Assembly (NCBI GenBank): GCA_026421105.1
Contig: JAPKDI010000004.1
Coordinates: 1 to 23,274 of the forward strand
Origin: Alphaproteobacteria bacterium
GTDB lineage: Bacteria; Pseudomonadota; Alphaproteobacteria; SHVP01
Length of the DNA: 23,274 nucleotides
Reading direction: 5' to 3'
The notes beneath the pieces are model-generated. The model made no database searches and was not told the DNA's origin. It saw nothing but the letters and a program-made list of their open reading frames with translations. Position numbers and translations under genes: made by a program. Below, in pieces: positions 1 through 7,793 of the stretch. Numbering within the stretch: the first letter of the stretch is position 1; every line of letters begins with the position of its first letter.

Positions 1-2220
1 ATTGGCGGCGGCCACAGCCATATTTCTGTGCTGCGGCAGTTCGGCATGAAGCCAATACCGGGGGTTCAGGTGACGTTGATTTGCCGCGACGTCTACACGC
101 CGTATTCCGGCATGCTGCCCGGCTTTGTTGCCGGTCATTACACGTTCGATGACATTCATGTCGACCTCACGGTGCTGGCCCGTTTCGCCGGCGCGCGCCT
201 ATTCGTCGACGAGGTCGTTGGGATCGACCCGGACAATCGGCGTATTCACTGCGCCAACCGGCCCGACGTTCTCTATGACGTCGCGTCGATCAACGTAGGC
301 TCGACACCGAATACTGCCGATGTACCGGGGGCAGCCGATACTGTGGTACCGGTTAAGCCAATCAACCGGTTCGCTGCCCGCTGGGGTGCGCTTTCGACCA
401 ATCTGACGGCGCGTGTGGATGACCTAAAGATTGGGATTGTTGGCGGTGGCGCGGGCGGGGTGGAACTCGCCCTAGCGGTCAGTCACCGCCTTCGGTCGAC
501 GCAATCAGACTACTGCGCGAAGGCAATCGAAATCCATTTGGTGACCCAAGAGAACGATATTCTCACCAGCCACAACCGCCGAGCTAGCAGCGCCCTCAAC
601 CGTGCGCTTGAGGCGAGCGGGATCACGGTTCACCGCAACTTCCGTGTTTGCGAGGTGCGCCCCGATACATTGGTAAACGACGGCAATGAGACAATTGTTG
701 TCGACGAAATTCTGTGGGCGACCCAAGCGGCCGCACCTTCTTGGTTTCGCGATTCCGGTCTGGCCGTCGATGAAGACGGTTTCATGGCGGTGGACGCGAC
801 GCTGCAATCGACATCGCATGCCAGAATCTTCGGCGCTGGGGACGCGGCAAGCGTGACCGATCACCCGCGCGCCAAATCAGGTGTGTTCGCAGTGCGCCAG
901 GGTCGCCCCCTCGCGCGGAATTTGCGGCGCGTGTTGGTCGGGCGCGATCCCCTGCCCTTCACGCCCCAGCGTGCCTTCCTGAGTTTGATCGCCACCGGTC
1001 CAAAACATGCGGTCGCGTCGCGCGGTCGCTGGGCAATTGAAGGACCATGGGCGTGGCGATGGAAGAATTGGATCGATCGTCGTTTTATCCGCCGTTTCGC
1101 AGACCTGCCGGAGATGAAGCAGACCGAGGCGCCGGAATTACCGGCGGGACTAGCAAGCGCGCAGACCTTGGCTACGCTTGCAGATGCCGCGATGCGCTGT
1201 GGCGGCTGTGGTGCCAAGGTCTCGGCACCCGTGCTTGGCCGCGTGCTCGCGCGGCTTAAGGGTGTGCACCGCGACGACGTACTAATCGGCCTCGACCGAC
1301 CCGATGACGCGGCGGTGATCGCGGTGCCCGAAGGTAAGGCCCTGGTGCAGAGCGTTGATTCGTTCCGAGCGATGGTCGACGACCCCTTTTTGTTTGGCAA
1401 GATCACCGCGAACCACTGTCTCAACGATATTTACGCGATGGGAGCAACGCCCCAAACAGCGCTTGCGATTGTCACCGTGCCCTTCGGTTTGGACGAAAAA
1501 GTCGAGGACACGCTTTACCAACTCCTTACCGGTGCGTTGGAGGTTTTGACCGAGGCCAATACGCAACTCGTCGGCGGTCACAGTGGCGAGGGGGCTGAGC
1601 TCACCTTGGGGTTCGCGGTGAACGGTCTGGTCGATCGGGCGCAGGTTCTGACCAAAAGCGGCTTGCAACCGGGGCAACGCTTGATCATCACCAAACCAAT
1701 CGGCACGGGGACCTTGTTTGCCGCAGAGATGCGAGGTAAGGCGCGCGGGCGTTGGATTGCGCATGCCACGCAGTCAATGCTGGTCTCAAATCGTGCTGCC
1801 GCCGACTGCTTTGCGCGTCATGGCGCCACAAGCTGTACGGATGTGACAGGGTTTGGTGTTGTCGGGCATGTGTTGGAAATGCTGAAGCCGAGCCATACCC
1901 GGCTCGACCTCGACGTTGCAGCGCTTCCTCTGCTCCACGGGGCGGCCGAAACGATTGGTGCCGGCATAGTCTCTTCGCTGCACGCTACGAACCTGGAGCG
2001 CCGCGAGATGATCACGAATTACGAGGCCTCCGTGCATGACCCACGGGTTGCGTTGTTGTTCGATCCGCAAACCGCCGGCGGTCTTATCGCCGGCGTGCCA
2101 GAAGACCAAGCCGAGGCTTGCCTTCAAGGGCTTCGCGCGCTGGGATATAGAGATTGCGCCGCTATCGGCACCGTGCGAACGGGCGATGAAATCGAGAAAC
2201 CAATAACGCTCGAGCGCTAG
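1..2220 (+). CDS. selD: Selenide, water dikinase fused to an N-terminal FAD/NADH dehydrogenase-like domain (5' partial)
   Basis: The C-terminal half makes selenophosphate from selenide and ATP, the Se donor for Sec-tRNA synthesis. The reading frame is open from base 1, and its first residues, IGGGHSHISVLRQFGM, already form an FAD-binding glycine motif, so the true start lies upstream; the GTG at 28 is internal. A second dinucleotide-binding motif, KIGIVGGGAGGVELA, lies near 430-475, and GAGDAA near 835 is the usual C-terminal FAD motif of NDH-2-like proteins. SelD begins near 1195 with CGGCGAK: Cys at 1207-1209 and Lys at 1216-1218 match E. coli SelD Cys17 and Lys20, so this copy uses Cys, not Sec. 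DDAAV-, GGHS-, TDVTGFG- and DPQTAGG-type motifs follow in family order. Such fusions are known; the oxidoreductase half may supply or reduce the selenium substrate, which is inference. The gene converges on the selenoprotein gene with 12 bases between stop codons. Confidence 0.95.
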   Translation: MGGGHSHISVLRQFGMKPIPGVQVTLICRDVYTPYSGMLPGFVAGHYTFDDIHVDLTVLARFAGARLFVDEVVGIDPDNRRIHCANRPDVLYDVASINVGSTPNTADVPGAADTVVPVKPINRFAARWGALSTNLTARVDDLKIGIVGGGAGGVELALAVSHRLRSTQSDYCAKAIEIHLVTQENDILTSHNRRASSALNRALEASGITVHRNFRVCEVRPDTLVNDGNETIVVDEILWATQAAAPSWFRDSGLAVDEDGFMAVDATLQSTSHARIFGAGDAASVTDHPRAKSGVFAVRQGRPLARNLRRVLVGRDPLPFTPQRAFLSLIATGPKHAVASRGRWAIEGPWAWRWKNWIDRRFIRRFADLPEMKQTEAPELPAGLASAQTLATLADAAMRCGGCGAKVSAPVLGRVLARLKGVHRDDVLIGLDRPDDAAVIAVPEGKALVQSVDSFRAMVDDPFLFGKITANHCLNDIYAMGATPQTALAIVTVPFGLDEKVEDTLYQLLTGALEVLTEANTQLVGGHSGEGAELTLGFAVNGLVDRAQVLTKSGLQPGQRLIITKPIGTGTLFAAEMRGKARGRWIAHATQSMLVSNRAAADCFARHGATSCTDVTGFGVVGHVLEMLKPSHTRLDLDVAALPLLHGAAETIGAGIVSSLHATNLERREMITNYEASVHDPRVALLFDPQTAGGLIAGVPEDQAEACLQGLRALGYRDCAAIGTVRTGDEIEKPITLER

Positions 2221-2232
2221 CCTGCTTCGCGC

Positions 2233-2712
2233 CTATTTATTGGTGGCCTGTTTGTCGTTAAACCGGACGACCCCGAGTACTGCCTCGGCATCGAAACGGC
2301 CGATGGGGCCGTCGCTATAGCTCGAGCACATGACGCTGCCACTTTCACGAACAATGAACTCGGATGGCTGGATCAGCCCGCGCCGATCTTCCCACCACGA
2401 TCCCAACGCATCAGCGACCGAGCGCGGTACTTCGTAGCCGATTGGGAACGAGACTTCGTCCGCCACCTCGCGAGCCTTATCGATGGGATCGATGCTGGCG
2501 GCGATAATGCTAACGCCGAGGTCGTCGAATTCTTGCTTAAGTGCTTGAAAGCCAGCTAACTGCCGGCGGCAGTAGGGTCACCAATGGCCGCGATAGAAGA
2601 GAATGACGCGGTAGCGTCCGTCAAGGTCCTCAGGAAGCGTGACGGTGCGTCCATCGACCAAAGTTAACGGAAACGATGGAAAGGTAGATCCGATGCCAAG
2701 TTTTTCAGCCAT
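2233..2712 (-). CDS. Peroxiredoxin-like thioredoxin-fold selenoprotein with in-frame UGA (UxxC motif)
   Basis: Read from the ATG at 2712, the frame gives 159 residues if the single TGA at 2578-2580 is decoded as selenocysteine. The context is FYRGHW-U-PYCRRQLAGF, with Sec45 and Cys48 replacing the CxxC of AhpC/TSA-like (PRX_like2-type) redoxins, whose homologues read RGxWCPYC. Similarity to the family continues on both sides of the TGA: GIGSTFPSFPLTLVDGR before it, and LGVSIIAASIDP, FPIGYEVP and QPSEFIVRESG after it. This argues against a chance stop. A TAA two codons upstream of the ATG limits the start choice; the ribosome site is weak. tRNA-Sec ends 92 bases upstream, and selA and selB precede it on the same strand, so it could share their transcript. 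The likely role is a thiol/selenol peroxidase or disulfide reductase; the substrate is unknown. Without recoding only the part from about 2466 to 2233 would be called. Confidence 0.87.
2551..2567 (-). promoter_or_regulatory. Bacterial SECIS-like hairpin
   Basis: On the minus strand, GCCGGC-AGUUA-GCUGGC forms a 6-bp stem (one G-U pair) with a 5-base loop that starts 16 bases after the UGA. A G at the second loop position followed by U, a short loop and this spacing fit the published bacterial SECIS pattern that SelB recognises. An alternative, mutually exclusive fold pairs CUACUGCC with GGCAGUUAG (one bulged U) closer to the UGA, with a GCC triloop. Either fold places structure directly after the UGA. 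No folding program was run. Confidence 0.7.
2578..2580 (-). other. Selenocysteine UGA codon
   Basis: The TGA falls exactly at the first Cys of the redox CxxC motif of the redoxin family, giving W-U-P-Y-C. This is the usual place for Sec in thiol oxidoreductase selenoproteins. The frame stays open for 113 codons after it. Confidence 0.87.
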
Positions 2713-2804
2713 GACTTATTTAGTAGTGCGGCACCGTTGGCCGGTCAAGGGTACGACACGGTCTGGGCGGCCTTTCAAGCGGCGCGCCACAGATATCAGA
2801 CGCT

Positions 2805-2900
2805 TGGCGGAAAAGAGTGGGAGTCGAACCCACCAGAGACGTCGAACGCCTCTCACCGGATTTGAAGTCCGGGCGCCCCACCGGGGTGCGATTCCTTTCC
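2805..2900 (-). tRNA. selC: tRNA-Sec (anticodon UCA)
   Basis: The 96-base sequence has the features specific to selenocysteine tRNA. The 8-bp acceptor stem pairs GGAAAGGA with UCUUUUCC, followed by G73 and an encoded CCA. The anticodon loop CUUCAAA has UCA at 2863-2865. A long variable arm pairs AGAGGCG with CGUCUCU, and the T arm pairs GUGGG with CCCAC around UUCGACU. It decodes UGA when carrying Sec made by SelA from Ser-tRNA-Sec, and is delivered by SelB. Its first 48 bases lie inside the 3' end of selB, and the selB stop codon falls in the 3' side of the anticodon stem region. It must therefore be cut out of, or transcribed across, the selB message. Confidence 0.97.
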
Positions 2901-4853
2901 CTGTAATTCACTGTTCGTTGCGTCTCTATCTTTGTCGGGTCCCAGCGCAACGGCAATAGATGACACCACGGTACGCCCGTCGCCAACGCGACGGGTAAAT
3001 TTGATGCTATCGAAGTATTCCAAGACGTCGATTGCCACGTTGCGGCCGACGCCCGATCGATCCCGGAACGCTTTGACGTTAAAGCAACCATTAGGCGACT
3101 CTTCCCCCACCGCCGCCGCAACCGTTGCCAAGTCGCGAACGGTGGCTGGCGAAAAGAACCTCTTTTCGCTGATGTGGATGACTTCACGATGACGCGCCTT
3201 GGAGTGGAGGAGCTTCTCCACTTTGCGCACATCGGCGTCAACGATGCGCGCCACGTCATGAACCGTTGGCGGCACGCGTCCCGAGCCCACTAGTGCATCG
3301 CACACCTGACGCCACAGCGTGCTATCGCCGGCGCTTTGCCCAGCACCGTGCTGCGGCAGCCGAACCAACGAGCCTTCTTTGACCAAAACGCCTTCAGCAT
3401 AAAGGTCGGACGCCATCGCGATGCTCACCTCGGCCGGCGCGCGTACGTCCTTACTTGTCAGCAGTTGCTTTTCGGGCAGACCCAGGCTTGTGGGTGCTTG
3501 GGCGTGCCACGTGGCGACATTGGCGAGGGCGACCTTCCGAATCGCCTGCCAGCGATCGATCGAAAAGGCGCGAGCACCGTGCCGCATTTCAACGCGCTTC
3601 ATTGGGGTGCGCAGAAGCGAATCCATTTCTTCCAACGTGAAGTTGCGTGTGTGTTGAAACGCCGTGAGATCGACGCCTTCGGTTTCGGCACCGATCATCG
3701 CCGCGAGGGCCGCGCCTGAATCCGAATTGTCCATTGCCTCAAGGACGGCGATCCGCGACGGCTTGGCACGGCCGCGGGACGGCGGGTAGATGTCGATCAC
3801 GTGTCCGCCACCAATTGTGCGCTGTGCCGATTGATCACGCACGATGAAACGGTCCCCATAGCACGCACCGATTGGGTGTTCGAGATAGAGCTGGGCGAGC
3901 CCCTGCGCACCTGGCGCGAGTGTCTTGGCCTCAAGCAACGCCATCCGACCGGTTACCGCTGCGGCACCGATGTGCACGTGAACGGGTGCCCAGTGTTTGA
4001 AATTGCGCTTTTCCGAGGCGAGCACACGGAACCGTGTGTCGAGCCGCTGCACCGCCTCAGCACCAGACGGAGCGACGATCAAATCACCACGTTTCACATC
4101 ATCTTTGGCAAGGTCAGACCCGACGATGTTGAGCGCGCAGCGTTGTCCTTGTTGCCCCTGTGCGGCCGGTTGACTGTTGGCATGGAGGCCACGCAGGCGC
4201 ACAGAGTGGCCAGCCAGTTGTAGCACTAGGGCGTCGCCTATTTTTGCCACGCCAGCGAATGCAGTGCCGGTAGCAACGATACCCGCACCCTTAATATGAA
4301 AGCTGCGATCCACCGCGAGGCGGAACTGCCCGTGAGGCGATCCGGGGGTCCATGCGTTTCCCGCCGCAACAATATGGCGCTGCAGCGCCTCCATGCCTGC
4401 CCCGCTTACCGCTGATACGGGAAAGGTTGGCGCTTTCGCCAACGTCGTCGGCAATATTAAGGCATCGATCTCCGCTGTGACCGCCGCCACGCGCGCGGCA
4501 TCGACACGGTCAACCTTAGTGAGCGCAACCACGCCGTGACTCACGCCAAGGAGATCAAGAATTGCAAGGTGTTCCCGAGTCTGCGGCATGACGCCGTCGT
4601 CCGCAGCAACGACGAAGACCACGAAATCGATACCAGCGGCGCCGCACACCATGTTGCGGATGAAACGCTCATGCCCTGGGACATCTATAAAGGCTATCGA
4701 TCGGTCGGCTTTAATGGGGAGATAAGCGAACCCGAGATCGATGGTCATCGCCCGTTTCTTTTCCTCGGGCAGGCAGTCTGTGTCGGTGCCGGTGAGCCCT
4801 TGGATCAACAACGTCTTACCGTGGTCTATATGCCCTGCGGTCGCGATGATCAT
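2853..4853 (-). CDS. selB: Selenocysteine-specific translation elongation factor SelB
   Basis: SelB is a 666-residue GTPase that binds Sec-tRNA and the SECIS hairpin and brings them to the ribosome at UGA. The G domain is intact: GHIDHGKT at 7-14, DVPGHE at 57-62 and TKVD at 112-115, with the SelB-type switch [14 protein letters not shown] at about 29-42. EF-Tu-like domains 2 and 3 follow (GTxxxG near 195, GGGHVID near 350), then the C-terminal winged-helix repeats that bind SECIS, ending near [10 protein letters not shown]. The remaining tail of about 36 residues is not a recognisable part of the family, and its last 15 or so codons lie in the tRNA-Sec gene. The start ATG overlaps the selA stop as ATGA, so the two are probably translationally coupled. 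Confidence 0.97.
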   Translation of the reverse strand: MIIATAGHIDHGKTLLIQGLTGTDTDCLPEEKKRAMTIDLGFAYLPIKADRSIAFIDVPGHERFIRNMVCGAAGIDFVVFVVAADDGVMPQTREHLAILDLLGVSHGVVALTKVDRVDAARVAAVTAEIDALILPTTLAKAPTFPVSAVSGAGMEALQRHIVAAGNAWTPGSPHGQFRLAVDRSFHIKGAGIVATGTAFAGVAKIGDALVLQLAGHSVRLRGLHANSQPAAQGQQGQRCALNIVGSDLAKDDVKRGDLIVAPSGAEAVQRLDTRFRVLASEKRNFKHWAPVHVHIGAAAVTGRMALLEAKTLAPGAQGLAQLYLEHPIGACYGDRFIVRDQSAQRTIGGGHVIDIYPPSRGRAKPSRIAVLEAMDNSDSGAALAAMIGAETEGVDLTAFQHTRNFTLEEMDSLLRTPMKRVEMRHGARAFSIDRWQAIRKVALANVATWHAQAPTSLGLPEKQLLTSKDVRAPAEVSIAMASDLYAEGVLVKEGSLVRLPQHGAGQSAGDSTLWRQVCDALVGSGRVPPTVHDVARIVDADVRKVEKLLHSKARHREVIHISEKRFFSPATVRDLATVAAAVGEESPNGCFNVKAFRDRSGVGRNVAIDVLEYFDSIKFTRRVGDGRTVVSSIAVALGPDKDRDATNSELQGKESHPGGAPGLQIR

Positions 4854-6268
4854 ACGGACTTTGTCGCCAAACCAGCGAGTTGTGTGGTGAACGTGTCTTC
4901 GTCCTCGAGGCAGCGCACGTCGAGGATCAGGGCACCGTTGCTAACCGCCCCGAGTACGGGGGTCGGCAGTTGGCTGAGTGCCTTAACGATCCGCTTGAGG
5001 GCGGCACCAGCGCCGCGTTTTGCTGGGAGCGGACGAATCGCCAGTCCCCGGCTGGGCACAGTATTGGTGGGCAGAGCGCCACTACCTATTTGACTCGCAC
5101 AGTCGATGACCTCGACTTCAGCGACACCAACCAGGGCCGCGCGAAGCACTGGTGCAACACGCTTGGCCAGGTCATCGAGTGCGTCCAGCGGGCGAGCCAA
5201 CGCGCGGAACGTTGGCAGCCGTTGAACCAGGCGATCAGGGTCGTGATAGAGGCGCAGCACGGCAGAGAGTGCGGCCAACGTCACCTTGTCGCACCGTAAC
5301 GCCCGTTTCATGGGGTTGCGTTTGATTCGGGCCACGAGGTCGGCGCGCCCGACGATGATCCCCGCTTGGGGGCCACCCAGTAGTTTATCGCCGCTGAACG
5401 TGACGAGGTCCGCACCGGCCGCCAAGGTCTCCGCAGGCGTGGGTTCGTGCGGCAAACCGAAGCGGCGAAGATCAACCAATGCCCCGCTGCCGAGATCCAC
5501 CACAAAGGGTACATTGCGCGCACGGCACGCATCGGCGATTTCCGCTTCATCGGCCGTGGCGGTAAACCCTTCAATGGCGAAATTGCTGGGATGGACCCGC
5601 ATCACGACGCCCGTTTTGTCGTTGATCGCCTCGACAAAGTCTTTGAGATGGGTGCGGTTTGTCGTGCCAACTTCGCGAAGCTTAGCGCCGGCCCGGGCCA
5701 TCACGTCCGGGATACGAAACGAGCCACCGATCTCGATCAACTCACCGCGCGAGATGGGGACCTCTTTGCGTAAGGCCAGACTATTCAGGACCAGCAGGAC
5801 CGCCGCCGCGTTGTTGTTGACGACCGTCGCCGCCTCAGCCCCGGTAAGCGCGCGCAGGTCGGCCTCGATATGGTCGTCACGATCACCGCGCTTTAGGCGA
5901 TCGAGGTCGTACTCGAGGTTGCTTGGTTGGGTTGCCGCTTCGATCATTGCCGTCACGGCTTCGGTGGGCAGGAGAGCGCGACCGAGGTTGGTGTGCAAGA
6001 CGGTGCCCGTCAGGTTGAACACCGGCCGCAGATGTGGCTGGGCGGCCGCTTCAAGTGCAACGTGGGCACGCGACGTTAGGGCCGCCTCGGCGATGTCGAT
6101 GTCGTCGCCCGCCAGAAGACCCTCACGCGCTGCGCTGACGACAGCGCGGAGCGCCTGCGTGCATGCAGGTCGGCCATGCCTTTCGATCAGAGCGACGACT
6201 TCGTCGCGTTGAAGCAACCTTTCGATGGCCGGCAAAGCCGACACTCGATTGGCCTTAGACTGCGTCAT
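4850..6268 (-). CDS. selA: L-seryl-tRNA(Sec) selenium transferase SelA
   Basis: SelA is a PLP enzyme, decameric in E. coli, that converts Ser-tRNA-Sec to Sec-tRNA-Sec with selenophosphate. The 472-residue length is normal for the family. FNLTGTVLHTNLGRA at about 84-98 and VNNNAAAVLLVLNSLA at 150-165 are SelA signatures. SGDKLLGGPQAG carries the PLP-binding Lys at residue 295, the same number as in E. coli. The start ATG has only a weak ribosome site. The gene precedes selB with a 4-base overlap and sits 109 bases downstream of an aminotransferase gene on the same strand. Its substrates, selenophosphate and tRNA-Sec, are both encoded within 5 kb. Confidence 0.97.
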   Translation of the reverse strand: MTQSKANRVSALPAIERLLQRDEVVALIERHGRPACTQALRAVVSAAREGLLAGDDIDIAEAALTSRAHVALEAAAQPHLRPVFNLTGTVLHTNLGRALLPTEAVTAMIEAATQPSNLEYDLDRLKRGDRDDHIEADLRALTGAEAATVVNNNAAAVLLVLNSLALRKEVPISRGELIEIGGSFRIPDVMARAGAKLREVGTTNRTHLKDFVEAINDKTGVVMRVHPSNFAIEGFTATADEAEIADACRARNVPFVVDLGSGALVDLRRFGLPHEPTPAETLAAGADLVTFSGDKLLGGPQAGIIVGRADLVARIKRNPMKRALRCDKVTLAALSAVLRLYHDPDRLVQRLPTFRALARPLDALDDLAKRVAPVLRAALVGVAEVEVIDCASQIGSGALPTNTVPSRGLAIRPLPAKRGAGAALKRIVKALSQLPTPVLGAVSNGALILDVRCLEDEDTFTTQLAGLATKSV

Positions 6269-6377
6269 AGCCCACTAGTGGTGACTTAGGTGGCGCGGGA
6301 CTTGGCGCAACCCGCGTAGCGTGACGATGGCTGATGACTAGACCTCTGCTGCCTGGCTCCGACAGCTGCTCTGTTGT

Positions 6378-7265
6378 TCAGGGATTGATGGGGGTGCCGT
6401 CTTCTCCAGCTTCGCGCATCGCCCAATACATCGAATCAAGTTTTTGCGTGATGGGGCCAGGGGTTGGCCCCGCAAGCGGTCGGCCCGAGACTTCACGAAC
6501 CGATAGAGCACCACCTGCGGTGCTCGTCGTAAATATCTCGTCGGCGGTGAAGAGGTCGAACGCAGAGAGACTGCACTCCCGAACCGGCACTTTGGCACGC
6601 GCCGCTAGATCAAGAAATACCTGGCGCGTAATGCCCCTAAGAACGCCCTCACTGGGCGTATGCAACACGCCATTTTTGACCATGAAGAGATTGGACGCGG
6701 GGCCCTCGGCCACGTGACCATTCTGGTCAAGCCAAATCACGTCGTCATAACCCGCGTCGAGCGCCTCGATCTTGGCCAACTGAAAATGCAAGCGGTTGAC
6801 GCATTTGTAACGGGGGTCGAGCGTGTCCGGTGAAAACCCTCGCAGGTGACTGATCATCAGGCGGGTGCCTTTAGCGCGCCCTTTGTCATCCGCCAGAAAA
6901 ATATAGGGCGCCGCCCAGACAATCTCGGTCGGTTGATTCACACGCGGATCAGAAATGACTTCCTTTGAGACGCCCCGCGTTGCGATGAAACGAATGTTCG
7001 CGTCTTGCAGGTTATTGCGTCGCGCAGTCTCAATAATGGCGTCGCGCCAGCCGGCCCGGTCGAGCGATGGCGTGAGCCGAGTTGCCCTAATTGAATCCTC
7101 AAATCGCTCGAGGTGCGCTTCAAGCCGGAAAAGCTGACCTTTCCATGCGGAGACCACATCAAACACGGCATCTCCCAGCAAGAAACCTTGATCCAAGATC
7201 GAGATATTCGCTTCGCTGAGCGGTTTGAATTCACCGTTTACGTAGACAACTGTTTCATCCGCCAT
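6378..7265 (-). CDS. PLP fold-type IV aminotransferase (branched-chain / D-amino-acid aminotransferase class)
   Basis: This 295-residue protein has the class IV aminotransferase layout. The N-terminal strand is VYVNGEFKPLSEANISILDQGFLLGDAVFD, the PLP Lys is at about residue 154 in DPRYKCVNR, the Glu at about 188 is in HVAEGPASNLF, and TTSTAGGALSVREVSGRPL near the C-terminus holds the phosphate- and substrate-loop residues. It transfers amino groups between an amino acid or amine and a 2-oxoacid in the cytosol. The class includes BCAT, D-amino-acid aminotransferase, aminodeoxychorismate lyase and R-amine transaminases. The motifs visible do not settle the substrate, although the transaminase types fit better than the lyase. 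AAGGGGG lies 9 bases before the ATG. It points the same way as selA, but no selenium role is known for this family. Confidence 0.88.
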   Translation of the reverse strand: MADETVVYVNGEFKPLSEANISILDQGFLLGDAVFDVVSAWKGQLFRLEAHLERFEDSIRATRLTPSLDRAGWRDAIIETARRNNLQDANIRFIATRGVSKEVISDPRVNQPTEIVWAAPYIFLADDKGRAKGTRLMISHLRGFSPDTLDPRYKCVNRLHFQLAKIEALDAGYDDVIWLDQNGHVAEGPASNLFMVKNGVLHTPSEGVLRGITRQVFLDLAARAKVPVRECSLSAFDLFTADEIFTTSTAGGALSVREVSGRPLAGPTPGPITQKLDSMYWAMREAGEDGTPINP

Positions 7266-7441
7266 GGGCCTTGCCCCCTTCTTTTTTCATTATTGTTGAA
7301 CTTCGATCATACCATAACGGCTCCGGCTGATCTGGCGGACCGGATATGTGCGACGTGAGATGAACCGCCAGCGCCCGCTCGCTGCTGTGATAAACTGGCA
7401 GCGCGGATCTTGATGACTAAGCCTTGGGGAAAGGCCAGCAG
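7266..7441. other. Divergent intergenic region between aminotransferase and amidase genes
   Basis: This stretch of 176 bases must hold promoters for both sides. A T-rich run at 7280-7310 contains TATGAT-like sequence on the minus strand that could serve as -10 for the aminotransferase, but no good -35 is visible. I see no convincing dyad, riboswitch or small gene. Confidence 0.4.
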
Positions 7442-7771
7442 ATGTACGACATCGAGAAGGACTGGGTCGACTCTTACAAGATCGCAGACCCCGATGGGCG
7501 ATTGGTGGCCGAGTTCAAGAACCAGCCCGTCGGGTTCCACTCTGCTGAGCTTCAGCGAATTCTTCTCAAGATGCGAATCGACCCGCGTTGCCCGAACTAC
7601 ATTCTGGTGTGCCGGATACCGCATAAAGAGTGGTTGATCGGCCGGATGGAACCACCGGCGGGTACACCCGTTGAGATCGAGCAGGATCGGGTGTTCACAT
7701 CAATCGAGGAGGCTGAGTGGGAGGTCTTCAAGCGTTGGTGGAAGATCCTCACAGGTGTAGGCCTCGACTAG
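7442..7771 (+). CDS. dmfA1: N,N-dimethylformamidase small (alpha) subunit-like protein
   Basis: This 109-residue acidic protein, rich in Trp and Tyr, has no catalytic motif I recognise. It is assigned from position: it lies 22 bases upstream of a dimethylformamidase-type large subunit, and the characterised enzymes pair a small subunit of about 15 kDa with a large one of about 85 kDa, the small gene first. The ATG at 7442 has GGGGAAAGG ending 7 bases before it, so it is preferred over the TTG at 7424, which would add six residues. Central sequence PNYILVCRIPHKEWLIGRM looks like a beta-rich core, and the C-terminal EEAEWEVFKRWWKIL like a helix. In the known enzyme the small subunit packs against the large one without carrying the active site. 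The DMF substrate itself is not established here. Confidence 0.68.
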   Translation: MYDIEKDWVDSYKIADPDGRLVAEFKNQPVGFHSAELQRILLKMRIDPRCPNYILVCRIPHKEWLIGRMEPPAGTPVEIEQDRVFTSIEEAEWEVFKRWWKILTGVGLD

Positions 7772-7793
7772 AGGACAGCTAAAAGGAAGCAGA

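Noticed and set aside
2207..2216. CGCTCGAGCG palindrome at the end of selD as a terminator
   Set aside because: A 10-bp palindrome has no room for a loop and no T run follows; it is likely chance in GC-rich coding sequence.
2233..2712. Pseudogene with nonsense mutation
   Set aside because: The only disruption is TGA at a catalytic Cys position, with SECIS-like RNA after it and tRNA-Sec beside it. A random nonsense mutation would rarely meet all three conditions.
5286..6212. Long plus-strand open frame (308 codons) opposite selA
   Set aside because: It is Ser/Arg-rich shadow sequence of a well-conserved GC-rich gene, without ribosome site or recognisable domain.
6269..6377. GCGGG/CCCGC inverted repeat upstream of selA as a regulatory hairpin
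   Set aside because: The arms are only five bases with an 11-base loop, which is expected by chance at this GC content.
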